19,633 bases of DNA, from assembly GCA_023419175.1 (NCBI GenBank), contig JAEZYG010000040.1, positions 1-19,633 of the forward strand, read 5' to 3'. The notes under the pieces are model-generated. The model saw only the letters and a program-made list of their open reading frames with translations, had not been told where the DNA came from and made no database searches. The DNA comes from Actinomycetes bacterium. GTDB lineage: Bacteria; Actinomycetota; Actinomycetes; Propionibacteriales; Propionibacteriaceae. This document shows positions 1 through 7,690 of the stretch, one piece after another. The translations under genes were made by a program, and so were the position numbers. Numbering within the stretch: the first letter of the stretch is position 1; each line of letters begins with the position of its first letter.

Positions 1-353
1 GAACACGATGGCGACATCGTCTTAGGCGATCTTGCCCCTATATCCATAACAAGGGAATTCATCTTGAGGTCTGCCCCACTTCCAATGTGCAAACCGGAGT
101 ATGCGATTCCATCGCTTCTCACCCGATCGGACGATTGATCGATGCTGGTTTCAATCTGTCGATCAATACCGACAATCGCCTCTTAGGAAACACGACTTTG
201 AGCAAGGAATATGCCCTCATCTCACAGTATTTCTCTTTGAGTGACGAGACGATGCATTCCATCGCCCGCAACGCTGCAGATGCTTTCTTTGCCGATGAGA
301 AGATGCGCAACGCCCTGGTAGCGACCATCGATTCAGCATGGTCTCACATCTAG
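1..353 (+). pseudogene. add: Adenosine deaminase, C-terminal part, 5' end outside window, apparent frameshift
   Basis: Adenosine deaminase hydrolyses (deoxy)adenosine to (deoxy)inosine in the cytoplasm. The clear part is frame 3 from about base 36: it holds the family motifs LEVCPTSNVQTG and SINTDNRL, the latter with the metal-binding Asp, and ends at the TAG at 351-353. From base 1 to about 36 the matching residues (DGDIVLGDLA) are in frame 1 instead. The switch falls in the C4 run at 35-38; one more C would give an unbroken reading LGDLAPYIHNKGIHLEVCP. This is therefore either a real one-base deletion that kills the gene or a homopolymer sequencing error. A GTG at 87 is the first start codon in the downstream frame, but it lies inside the conserved core and is not a believable gene start. 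The stop overlaps the stop of the convergent mutase gene in a shared CTAG. Confidence 0.82.
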
Positions 354-2101
354 GCGATGCCGCATAGATGCGATATCTGCTCATCAAGACGGTCGAGAAT
401 CTGGGAACAGGATCGCTTGGCCTGTGCCAGTTCACCGCGATCTCGAACATGCGTCCACGTTTCCAGATAGCATTTCAACTTTGGCTCTGTCCCAGACGGA
501 CGGACGATTACCCGATGGGATCGGCTGGCGATCAGATATCCAGATGTGGGAGGTAAAGAATCGTATCCGCTCGACAAGTCGATATATCTGTCTACTTTTT
601 CTTCCGCCAAAGATTCGATGGAGCTATCGGCCAACCGCTCCATAATCGCATCGATTCGTGAACGATCATCCATCCTCACCGTCAGTGGACGGGTCATATA
701 CAGCCCACAGCGCAAAGCGATATCATCAAGCAGATCTTCACAGTTTTTCCCATGACAGCGAGCGATGGATGCGATAAGGCAGATAATCGCCGCCGCGCTC
801 ATCCCATCCTTATCTCGAACGGCTGAGGGATTGAGGCAATAACCGATCGCTTCTTCGGCTCCAAAGACGAGGTTTTTCACCCTAGCGATCCATTTGAAAC
901 CGCCCAATGTTTCCACCGCCTTCAGCCCATAGTGATCGGCGATTGCCGCACACCACCGTCCGGTGGGAAGGGAGCGTGAGATTGCCAGATCACCTCGTTG
1001 CTGCCAGCAGGAAGCGACAAAATCAGCGAAAATGGCAGCGAGTTCGTCTCCGCTGAGCTGATACCAGCCGTCTCTTCTGGGGAAAGCCACCGCAAGACGA
1101 TCTGCGTCCGGATCGAGAGCTAGGATCAGATCTGCGCCGACGCGTTCAGCTGTAGCAAAAGCGCAATCCAAAGCTCCTTTTTCTTCGGGATTTGGGAAGG
1201 AGACGGTGGGGAAATCGGGATCGGGATCCTTTTGCTCCACGACAGCTTCCACAGTGCCGATCCCACATGTATTCAAAATCTTCTCGCACACCTCATAGCC
1301 CACACCGTGCATGGCAGTGAGAACGACTTTGAGTGTCCCAGCGCTGGCTGTGATCTCCTCATGGGAAAGATCGCACGATGCCACCGCTCGATCGGCATAG
1401 CTTCGATAAAGCGTGGCCACCGTATTGATATAGCTATCGATAAGATCTGTGCCGATAATTGTCCACCCGCTATCGGCAACTGGAATCGCACTCGGATCTC
1501 GATAGCTTGCCATGATGTCCAATACTTCAGCATCGAATGGCGGAATAATTTGCAAACCGGCATCGTCTACCGAGGTCATTTGTCCACCGAGATAAACCTT
1601 ATAGCCGTTGTCTTGAGGCGGATTGTGGGAGGCTGTGATCTGAATACCGATATCGGCATTGAACGCTTTGACCGCATATGCCAAGACGGGAGTGGGCAGA
1701 GGAGAAGGCATCATGGACACATCGAACCCGGCAGCGGTGAAGACACCTGCCGCACGCACAGCGAAATCATGGGAACGGTGACGGGCATCATAGCCAATCA
1801 CCACCTGTCCTCCTGAAGCTAGCTGTGCTCTCAGACGTGTCGCGAGAGCGGCTGAAGCCATCTGAACCGTCGCCGTGTTCATACGCGACGATCCAGCTCC
1901 AATCGCTCCACGTAACCCTGCCGTACCGAAACGGATAAGCGATCCCATCCGCTCGCCCAGGTCGCGACAAGCTTCAGAGTCATCGATGCCATGAGCGATA
2001 TCTTCCTCAGCCTGATCGCAGATACGCTGCAATTCTTCAGCATCGTTCGAATCGGGATCGGTCGCAATCCATCGACGAGTAACTTCGATCAGATCATTCA
2101 T
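350..2101 (-). CDS. Phosphopentomutase/phosphoglucomutase of the PGM2-like alpha-D-phosphohexomutase family
   Basis: A 583-residue cytoplasmic mutase that moves phosphate between C1 and C5 or C6 of sugars. All four catalytic loops are visible: the phosphoserine loop TASHNP (about 156-161), the metal loop DPDADR (330-335), the sugar loop GAEEAIGY (414-421) and the phosphate loop RPSGTEPKLK (534-543), plus the early FGTAGLRG (58-65). The start chosen is the second of two adjacent ATGs (2101), because AAGGAG at about 2112-2107 is then 5 nt away. The frame is open to 2152, but that upstream part lies inside the PNP gene. The start overlaps the PNP stop by 8 nt, so translation is probably coupled. 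Directly behind a nucleoside phosphorylase, the expected job is ribose-1-phosphate to ribose-5-phosphate; this is inferred from context, since the family also includes phosphoglucomutases. Confidence 0.93.
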   Translation of the reverse strand: MNDLIEVTRRWIATDPDSNDAEELQRICDQAEEDIAHGIDDSEACRDLGERMGSLIRFGTAGLRGAIGAGSSRMNTATVQMASAALATRLRAQLASGGQVVIGYDARHRSHDFAVRAAGVFTAAGFDVSMMPSPLPTPVLAYAVKAFNADIGIQITASHNPPQDNGYKVYLGGQMTSVDDAGLQIIPPFDAEVLDIMASYRDPSAIPVADSGWTIIGTDLIDSYINTVATLYRSYADRAVASCDLSHEEITASAGTLKVVLTAMHGVGYEVCEKILNTCGIGTVEAVVEQKDPDPDFPTVSFPNPEEKGALDCAFATAERVGADLILALDPDADRLAVAFPRRDGWYQLSGDELAAIFADFVASCWQQRGDLAISRSLPTGRWCAAIADHYGLKAVETLGGFKWIARVKNLVFGAEEAIGYCLNPSAVRDKDGMSAAAIICLIASIARCHGKNCEDLLDDIALRCGLYMTRPLTVRMDDRSRIDAIMERLADSSIESLAEEKVDRYIDLSSGYDSLPPTSGYLIASRSHRVIVRPSGTEPKLKCYLETWTHVRDRGELAQAKRSCSQILDRLDEQISHLCGIA

Positions 2102-2954
2102 CATTTCTCCTTGAGATAAGACGCTCAGCAATCGAAGCGACACAGTGGGCAACCTTGACCGCCCCAGATTGAACCGCCCTTAAAACCTGGTCGTGACGAC
2201 ATGGTTCGTCCGCGAAGCTGAGATCGGCAACGATGGACAGACCAGCCACTTTGACATCCATCTGGTGCAATGCGATCGCTTCCATGATCGTGCTCATTCC
2301 CACCATGTCGATACCATAGGCATCGCGCATCGCTACCGATTCAGCGACCGTTTGAAATTCTGGTCCTCGGCATATCGCATAGATCCCATCGCGATCAGCA
2401 TGAAGACACCACTGCCGTATCTCCTCATCCCAGACATGGGAGATATCGACAAAGACCGGCCCTGTAAACGGAGAGATTCCGCTTAAATTGACGTGATCTT
2501 TAATACGCATGACCTCTCCAAGGGACCAGTCACGCAAACATCCGCCAGCATTGGTCAACACGGCGGCATCGATACCTGTCATCGCGGCGATACGCGCAAG
2601 TTGGACGATATCGGCAGGCATATACCCTTCATAAAGATGGATTCGTCCAGTGGCGACCAGCAGATGACATACACCGTCGAGCGTGGATATGCGCATGGAA
2701 CGTAGCAGATGTCCATGGCCTTTAGCTGCCGGGATGAAAAGGGGAAGATCTCCCATATCGATCTCGGCAATCACCTCACCACAACGATCGAGACTATCAG
2801 CCAATCCAGAACCGCAGACGACGAAAAGATCGTATTTCTCCACACCTGTGGTAGAGCAGATCTGTTGGGCTGCCGTGCGGATCTGATCGGCACGTTGCCT
2901 GTCATGAGGAAGGGATTGATCGAGCAGATCGCTGCGCTTCGCCAGAGAGCTCAC
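2094..2954 (-). CDS. Trimeric-type purine nucleoside phosphorylase with altered specificity residues
   Basis: A 286-residue member of the PNP/MTAP (PunA-like) trimeric family, which splits purine nucleosides with phosphate into base plus (deoxy)ribose-1-phosphate. Visible motifs are the phosphate loop GSG (48-50), GRIHLYEGY (103-111, carrying the Arg and Tyr equivalent to human R84 and Y88), TNAGG (134-138), GPEFQTVAE (198-206) and GMST (219-222). Aligned by eye to human PNP, E201 is Gln here (Q201) and N243 is Asp (D244). These residues read the purine 6-position, so 6-aminopurines such as adenosine may be favoured. The gene is not an MTAP, because it keeps the PNP-type HxYEGY loop. The start is a GTG only 2 nt after the permease stop, with GAGG upstream inside the permease end. 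It is the middle gene of the permease-PNP-mutase operon. The family call is firm; the substrate is inferred. Confidence 0.93.
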   Translation of the reverse strand: MSSLAKRSDLLDQSLPHDRQRADQIRTAAQQICSTTGVEKYDLFVVCGSGLADSLDRCGEVIAEIDMGDLPLFIPAAKGHGHLLRSMRISTLDGVCHLLVATGRIHLYEGYMPADIVQLARIAAMTGIDAAVLTNAGGCLRDWSLGEVMRIKDHVNLSGISPFTGPVFVDISHVWDEEIRQWCLHADRDGIYAICRGPEFQTVAESVAMRDAYGIDMVGMSTIMEAIALHQMDVKVAGLSIVADLSFADEPCRHDQVLRAVQSGAVKVAHCVASIAERLISRRNDE

Positions 2955-2956
2955 AA

Positions 2957-4429
2957 TTATGCCTCAGATTCTTGAGCGCGTAGACGAGGACGGGCGATGG
3001 CAGCATAACCGATGAAGCTGAGCAGCAAAGCGATGATGACTCCGATATTGCCCGATGCCCATACGCTGTCCTTGCCGCCGACAATCCACAGCAGATATCC
3101 CTGCCAGTTATTCCACGAGGCATCTTCAGCGAAACCGTTGACGACCAATCCCCATCCGATAAAGCAGCTCACCGCCAAAAGCGTCAGCGAAACCGCGTTG
3201 AAAGCGCCATAACGTCCACGCGGATTGAATAGAGCATCCTCATCATAGGAGCGATGACGCAATGCGATATCTGCCATCATGATGCCAGCCCAGGAAGCCA
3301 GCGGAACTCCCAAGGTGATGAGGAAGGATTGGAACGGTCCGATAAATGATGGGGAGAAGAAGACCACATAGATCGTTCCCAGGGTCAAAATCGTGCCGTC
3401 GATCAACGAAGCAAGCGGACGAGGAACACGGATTCCCAAGGTGAGCAAAGTCAATCCTGAGGAATAAATACCGTTGATAGCACCCGACAGTAGGGCGAGG
3501 ATTGCGGTGATGAGGAAGGGGATCAAGAACCAGGTCGGCAATACTGCAGCCAAAGCTCCTACCGGGTCAGCCCCGATATTATCTGCCAATTCCGCATCGG
3601 ATCCAGCGAGCATGAGACCGAAACAGATCAAGACGACAGGTCCAAGAGAGCCACCGAAGGTATTCCAAAAGACGATCTTGCCATCTGAGGCATCGCGACG
3701 TTGATAGCGCGCCCAGTCCGCAGCGATATTGACCCATCCGAGCCCCATACCCGTCATGACCATCGTCATTGCACCGATCATCGCCGGCGCTGAACCAGAG
3801 GGAATCCGCGCCAGAGCATCCCAGTCGATATGACCCACAGCCATGACGACATAGACGATGGTGATAATACCGGTCAGCCAGGTGAGAACCGCCTGCATCT
3901 TCATGATGATGTGATACCCGGCCACAGCTCCGAGAACGATGAGGGCAGCCACGACGATAGCGGCGACGATCTTGACGCCGGTAGCGTCCTCGTCCGCCCA
4001 TCCAAGACGGGTGAAGATAGTGCTGGTCGCCAAGACAGCGGTGATCGCCAGCATCGTCTCCCAGCCGATAGAGGTCAACCATGAGATGACGCCGGGAATT
4101 TTCGCCCCCTGGACACCGAATGCCGATCGAGACATGACCATCGTCGGTACTGAACCGCGTTTACCACCCAAAGCGATCACACCGCAGAAGATGAAGGAGA
4201 CGATCACACCGATGACGGTGACGATCATCGCCTGAGTCAAGGAGATACCGAAACCGAGCACCCATGCCCCGTAGCTCATGCCGAATACCGAGATATTGGA
4301 GGCGAACCACGGCAAGAAAAGATTATGTGGACGCGCTGTCCTCTGATCGTCTGAAACGATCTCAATACCTGTCTTTTCAATCATCGTCGATGAAGATCTG
4401 GATATTCCAGCCTGATTCAACTCGTCCAT
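2957..4429 (-). CDS. NCS1-family nucleobase (purine/cytosine-type) permease
   Basis: A 490-residue polytopic membrane protein of the nucleobase:cation symporter-1 family. The N-terminal region RTARPHNLFLPW and the following GFGISLTQAM helix are typical, as are GGKRGSVPTMVMSRSAFG and SWLTSIGWE, which line the substrate path in this family. About 12 hydrophobic segments are expected; many are obvious, for example around IVTVIGVIVSFIFCGVIAL and ILALLSGAINGIY. The start at 4429 is chosen because AAGGAG lies 5 nt upstream; the frame is open for 12 more codons without a comparable ribosome site. It is first in an operon with a PNP and a pentose-phosphate mutase, which suggests transport of a purine base (uptake, or exchange of the base released by PNP). 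NCS1 members also carry cytosine, allantoin or hydantoins, so the exact substrate is open. Confidence 0.88.
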   Translation of the reverse strand: MDELNQAGISRSSSTMIEKTGIEIVSDDQRTARPHNLFLPWFASNISVFGMSYGAWVLGFGISLTQAMIVTVIGVIVSFIFCGVIALGGKRGSVPTMVMSRSAFGVQGAKIPGVISWLTSIGWETMLAITAVLATSTIFTRLGWADEDATGVKIVAAIVVAALIVLGAVAGYHIIMKMQAVLTWLTGIITIVYVVMAVGHIDWDALARIPSGSAPAMIGAMTMVMTGMGLGWVNIAADWARYQRRDASDGKIVFWNTFGGSLGPVVLICFGLMLAGSDAELADNIGADPVGALAAVLPTWFLIPFLITAILALLSGAINGIYSSGLTLLTLGIRVPRPLASLIDGTILTLGTIYVVFFSPSFIGPFQSFLITLGVPLASWAGIMMADIALRHRSYDEDALFNPRGRYGAFNAVSLTLLAVSCFIGWGLVVNGFAEDASWNNWQGYLLWIVGGKDSVWASGNIGVIIALLLSFIGYAAIARPRLRAQESEA

Positions 4430-4490
4430 GGAGACTCCTTTGGCATCTGAACTGACCAATGTCACTCGAGGCAGAATTTACCACTCACTT

Positions 4491-4516
4491 TGCTCATCTG
4501 TTCTGCTCATTAACAG
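4491..4516. promoter_or_regulatory. Candidate operator in the permease/deoD divergent region
   Basis: The 142-nt gap between the two divergent starts (4430-4571) contains TGCTCAT twice in direct orientation (4491-4497 and 4504-4510, 13-bp period). It also has an interrupted inverted repeat, CTGTT at 4498-4502 with AACAG at 4512-4516. A control site shared by both purine operons would be expected here. No sigma-70 promoter close to consensus was identified with confidence; TAAATT on the minus strand near 4475 is a possible -10 for the permease. The regulator is unknown. Confidence 0.3.
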
Positions 4517-4571
4517 TTCACAGTGCGCATAAAGATCTTCGTGCCCTAGGCTGTCTGTGAAAGGAGAGCTC

Positions 4572-5285
4572 ATGCCCACACCTCATATCAGCGCCCAACC
4601 GGGAGATTTCGCCCCCTCCGTCATTTTCCCCGGCGATCCGAAACGAGCGGAAAGAATCGCTCACCAACTGTTAGATAATGTCCGCCTCGTCACTAATGTG
4701 CGAGCCGTCACCGGTTATACCGGCACCTATCGCGGACGGGAATTATCGGTCATGGCCTCCGGTATGGGAATGCCATCTGCAACGATCTACGCGACTGAAT
4801 TATTCACCGTTTACGGAGTTAAGCGCCTTGTCAGAGTAGGAACATGTGGGGCAATCGACGATAAGATTGCTGTCGGTGATGTCATCATCGCCATGGGAGC
4901 CCATACGGATTCCAATATGAATGAGCAGCGCATGCCAGGGATTCACTATTCCGCTGTCGCCTCCTTCCCTCTCGTGGAAGCCGCAGCTCATGCCCCATGC
5001 GATGTCCCCATTCATATCGGCTCGGTTCTCACCCAAGACCACTTCTATTTCAAGCCGGGAGAGGTCAACAATTGGATCGACATGTTGACGTCGAATTCTG
5101 TCCTCGCCCTCGAAATGGAAAGTGCCGGTATCTACGCTGCGGCTGCCGCCGCCCAGGCCGAGGCTCTCGCGGTTTTAACCGTCAGCGATCATCTAAAGCA
5201 CCCGGCGAAAGACATGTCCTCCCAGGAACGCGAAGAGCACTATCAAGCTGCCCTGCGCGTCGGACTCGAAGCGGCTTTGTGCTAG
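4572..5285 (+). CDS. deoD: Purine nucleoside phosphorylase, hexameric DeoD type
   Basis: A 237-residue NP-I family phosphorylase, close to the usual 230-240 residues of DeoD. It cleaves adenosine, inosine, guanosine and their deoxy forms with phosphate. Visible motifs are FPGDPKRAERIA near the N-terminus (phosphate-site Gly and Arg), SGMGMPSATIYATEL, VRVGTCGAI, LALEMESAGIY (the Met-Glu pair that holds the ribose) and TVSDHLKH, whose Asp is the general acid that gives DeoD its adenosine activity. The ATG at 4572 is preceded by AAAGGAG at 5 nt; an in-frame GTG at 4557 lacks a ribosome site and would add only five residues. It is divergent from the permease-PNP-mutase operon and is followed after 6 nt by a DUF1345 gene. 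Two different PNP subfamilies therefore sit side by side. Confidence 0.96.
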   Translation: MPTPHISAQPGDFAPSVIFPGDPKRAERIAHQLLDNVRLVTNVRAVTGYTGTYRGRELSVMASGMGMPSATIYATELFTVYGVKRLVRVGTCGAIDDKIAVGDVIIAMGAHTDSNMNEQRMPGIHYSAVASFPLVEAAAHAPCDVPIHIGSVLTQDHFYFKPGEVNNWIDMLTSNSVLALEMESAGIYAAAAAAQAEALAVLTVSDHLKHPAKDMSSQEREEHYQAALRVGLEAALC

Positions 5286-5291
5286 ACGACG

Positions 5292-5987
5292 ATGAGTAGC
5301 CGAGATTATCTAGCAGACGATTTGAAACGCACCTGGATCTCGATGATCCCTGCGACAATCGCTCTTAGCGCCTATTATCTGTGCGATCCTGCCGCTCTAG
5401 ATCTGAAATCTAGCGTCTCAACGATGAAAAGCTATCTGATCTTCTTCGTCGTCTTTCTCGCTCTCTACAGCCTCATGACCTGGTGGGCTTTCGCCCATCG
5501 TGACCGTGCTGATCTGGAGCGAATCGTGCGTTCCACCTCACGTCATCCTTCAACGCTCATACAACGGCTCGCCAGTTGGCTAACCTCATCGGGGACGAAT
5601 GCGTGGGCCGCACAGATCACCACTCTCTCCCTTGGAGCTGCCCTACTGATCTGTTTGATTCCGCAGTTGAGATCCGATGGTTCCCTTTTAGCTCTCAGTG
5701 CAGCGGTGGTCATCAGCGGATGGTGGACGATGGTCTCGGTCTATGCCATCGGATATATGCGCATCGATATCCCCGACAGACATCTGGAATTTCCTGGCGA
5801 AAAGGAACCCACCTTCTATGACTACCTCTATCTGAGCGTCCAGATGCAGACGACTTTCGCTGGGTCAGATATTTCCTTTCGCGATACCACCTCTCGACGC
5901 TTGGCAACCGCTCATAGCCTCTACGCTTTTTCCTTCTCGACGGTGATCGTCGCCATGATCGTATCCGCTCTGCTCTCGACGAGCTGA
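5292..5987 (+). CDS. DUF1345 family integral membrane protein
   Basis: A 231-residue membrane protein of unknown function. Five hydrophobic segments are visible, at about 17-30, 47-65, 107-124, 131-152 and 209-229. The C-terminal block is diagnostic for DUF1345: FPGEKEPTFYDYLYLSVQMQ, then TTFAGSD, then RRLATAHSLYAFSFSTVIVA. The TTFAGSD stretch between two hydrophobic segments recalls a pore-loop arrangement, but no ion-channel filter sequence (such as TVGYG) is present. The ATG is 6 nt past the deoD stop and has no clear ribosome site, so translation may be coupled to deoD. Its stop TGA directly abuts the stop of the convergent ABC ATPase gene. A link to nucleoside use is suggested only by position. 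Confidence 0.8.
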   Translation: MSSRDYLADDLKRTWISMIPATIALSAYYLCDPAALDLKSSVSTMKSYLIFFVVFLALYSLMTWWAFAHRDRADLERIVRSTSRHPSTLIQRLASWLTSSGTNAWAAQITTLSLGAALLICLIPQLRSDGSLLALSAAVVISGWWTMVSVYAIGYMRIDIPDRHLEFPGEKEPTFYDYLYLSVQMQTTFAGSDISFRDTTSRRLATAHSLYAFSFSTVIVAMIVSALLSTS

Positions 5988-6764
5988 TCAAAGAACTTTG
6001 GCGAAAAATTCGCGCGTTCTTTCTTGGCTCGGATGGTCGATCACCTCACAAGGAGATCCCGATTCGACAACGATCCCTTGATCGAGAAAGACGATCTGGT
6101 CACCGACTTCCCTGGCGAAGCCGACTTCGTGAGTGACGACCACCATAGTCATTCCCTGCCCTGCGAGATCTTTCATCACATCGAGAACTTCTCCGACCAA
6201 TTCTGGATCGAGGGCAGAGGTGGGCTCGTCAAAGAGCATGAGCTCGGGTTCCATCGCCAACGCTCTGGCGATAGCTACGCGTTGCTGCTGTCCGCCGGAA
6301 AGCTGGGATGGGTAGTGATCGGCACGATGAGCCATCCCAACCTTTTCGAGATAGTCATAAGCTGCTTGACGAGCTTTTTTCTTCTCGATTTTCTTCACCT
6401 GGACGGGAGCTTCCATCACATTTTCAAGGGCTGTCATGTGTGGAAAGAGATTGAAACGCTGAAAGACCATACCGATTGAGGAGCGCTGACGGGCGATCTG
6501 TTTCTCACTAAGCCGGTAGAGCACCTTCTTGCCGTGACGCTGCTCCTCGCGCAGACCCATCAATTCCCCATTGACGTAGAGACGTCCAGCGCTGATCTGT
6601 TCCATCTCGTTGATACAGCGCAACAGAGTCGATTTGCCCGATCCGCTCGGCCCCATCAAGACGCAGACCTCCCCCTTTTTAACGGTGAGATCTATCCCTT
6701 TGAGGACGTGCAGATTATCAAAAAATTTATGGACGCCCAGCGCCTCTACCATCACTTCGTTCAT
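5988..6764 (-). CDS. Polar amino-acid ABC transporter, ATP-binding protein
   Basis: A 258-residue ATPase subunit of the GlnQ/HisP group, which powers amino-acid import from the cytoplasmic face. All nucleotide-binding motifs are intact: Walker A GPSGSGKST (38-46), Q-loop glutamine at 102 in VFQRFNLFPHMT, signature LSGGQQQR (155-162), Walker B LMLFDE (175-180) and the switch histidine at 212 in VVTHEVGFA. The stretch of about 25 residues after VNGELMG is longer and more basic than in short GlnQ proteins, which is common in opine/arginine-type systems. The start overlaps the permease stop as ATGA. It is last in the lipoprotein-permease-ATPase operon, and its stop abuts that of the convergent DUF1345 gene, leaving no room for a terminator between them. 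The substrate (Gln, Glu, Arg, His or other) cannot be told from sequence. Confidence 0.95.
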   Translation of the reverse strand: MNEVMVEALGVHKFFDNLHVLKGIDLTVKKGEVCVLMGPSGSGKSTLLRCINEMEQISAGRLYVNGELMGLREEQRHGKKVLYRLSEKQIARQRSSIGMVFQRFNLFPHMTALENVMEAPVQVKKIEKKKARQAAYDYLEKVGMAHRADHYPSQLSGGQQQRVAIARALAMEPELMLFDEPTSALDPELVGEVLDVMKDLAGQGMTMVVVTHEVGFAREVGDQIVFLDQGIVVESGSPCEVIDHPSQERTREFFAKVL

Positions 6765-7690
6765 GGGGTGACATCCAAATTCGGTTTATCTTCAACGGTT
6801 CCTGAATCTTTAATCGCCTGTTGACGAGCACTCAGCGATGTCTTTTTCCCTAAAGGAGCGACACCTCGTCCGTAATATGCCTCGAGATAGTGCTGTCCGA
6901 TCATGAAAACAGATGTGATGACCAGATAGTAGATCGCAGCCACGATCAATAAAGGCATGGGGAGAAAGATCTTATTGCCGATCGCATTCGTTGCGAAGCT
7001 CAATTCCAAAGTGAATGGAACCGCCATGACCAAAGAGGTCGTCTTGAGCATGGAGATAGTCTCGTTACCTGTAGGGGGGACGATAACGCGCATCGCTTGA
7101 GGGATGATGATGCGCCGCATAACCGTCCCATGTTTCATACCGAGAGCGGTAGCGGCTTCCCACTGTCCTTTATCGACCGATTGAAGACCGGCTCTGACGA
7201 TCTCGGCCAGATAGGCTCCTTCGTTCAGCCCTAGACCGAGCAGAGCAGCCACCGAGGCGGTGATGACATCTTCAGTGGTGAAGGAGAAAAATTCTGGCCC
7301 GAAGGGGATCCCGAGCGAGATTCTGGGATAGAGAACGCAGATCAATCCCCAAAAGACCAGCTGGGTATAGATCGGAGTCCCGCGGAAAAACCAGATATAG
7401 ACCCACGCCACAGCTTTCAAAACGGGGTTCGTCCCCATACGCATAATCGCCATCGTCAAAGCGATCACGATGCCCATTAGCATGGATCCAAAGGTAAGGG
7501 CAAGCGTCCAGCCGACCCCTTCCAGGACACGAGTGTCAAAGAGATATTGGGCGACGATCTCCCAATGATAATTCGGATTGACGATCAACCCGTGAACGAT
7601 CATCGCCACGGCAACTAAGGCGATCGCTGCGCAGACCCACACGCCCGGTCTGGGAACCGGGCGCGCTTCGATGAGCTCGACATCTTTCAT
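6761..7690 (-). CDS. Polar amino-acid ABC transporter, permease protein
   Basis: A 309-residue inner-membrane permease of the His/Glu/Gln/Arg/opine family. The N-terminal hydrophobic segment spans about 17-37; the next (61-83) begins the conserved core, followed by IWFFRGTPIYTQLVFWG, a signature of this family. The ATPase-docking EAA loop is EIVRAGLQSVDKGQWEAATALGM (about 163-185), followed by RRIIIPQAMRVIVPP. A C-terminal hydrophilic tail of about 40 residues is likely cytoplasmic. It is the only permease in the operon, so the transporter probably uses a homodimer. Its ATG overlaps the lipoprotein stop by one base (TAATG) and its own stop overlaps the ATPase start as ATGA, so the three genes are tightly coupled. 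Confidence 0.95.
   Translation of the reverse strand: MKDVELIEARPVPRPGVWVCAAIALVAVAMIVHGLIVNPNYHWEIVAQYLFDTRVLEGVGWTLALTFGSMLMGIVIALTMAIMRMGTNPVLKAVAWVYIWFFRGTPIYTQLVFWGLICVLYPRISLGIPFGPEFFSFTTEDVITASVAALLGLGLNEGAYLAEIVRAGLQSVDKGQWEAATALGMKHGTVMRRIIIPQAMRVIVPPTGNETISMLKTTSLVMAVPFTLELSFATNAIGNKIFLPMPLLIVAAIYYLVITSVFMIGQHYLEAYYGRGVAPLGKKTSLSARQQAIKDSGTVEDKPNLDVTP

Noticed and set aside
1232..1816. 194-codon open frame on the plus strand
   Set aside because: It lies wholly antisense to the conserved mutase gene and shows no recognisable domain; it is an antisense shadow of that gene's codon use.
2102..2152. Longer start for the mutase gene (up to 600 residues)
   Set aside because: The extra codons lie inside the PNP gene without a ribosome site, and AAGGAG fits the ATG at 2101.
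2094..2954. Methylthioadenosine phosphorylase instead of PNP
   Set aside because: Although Asp244 resembles MTAP, the phosphate/ribose loop is the PNP type GRxHxYEGY, and the GPEFQTVAE block is PNP-like rather than the MTAP GPRFSSRAES type.
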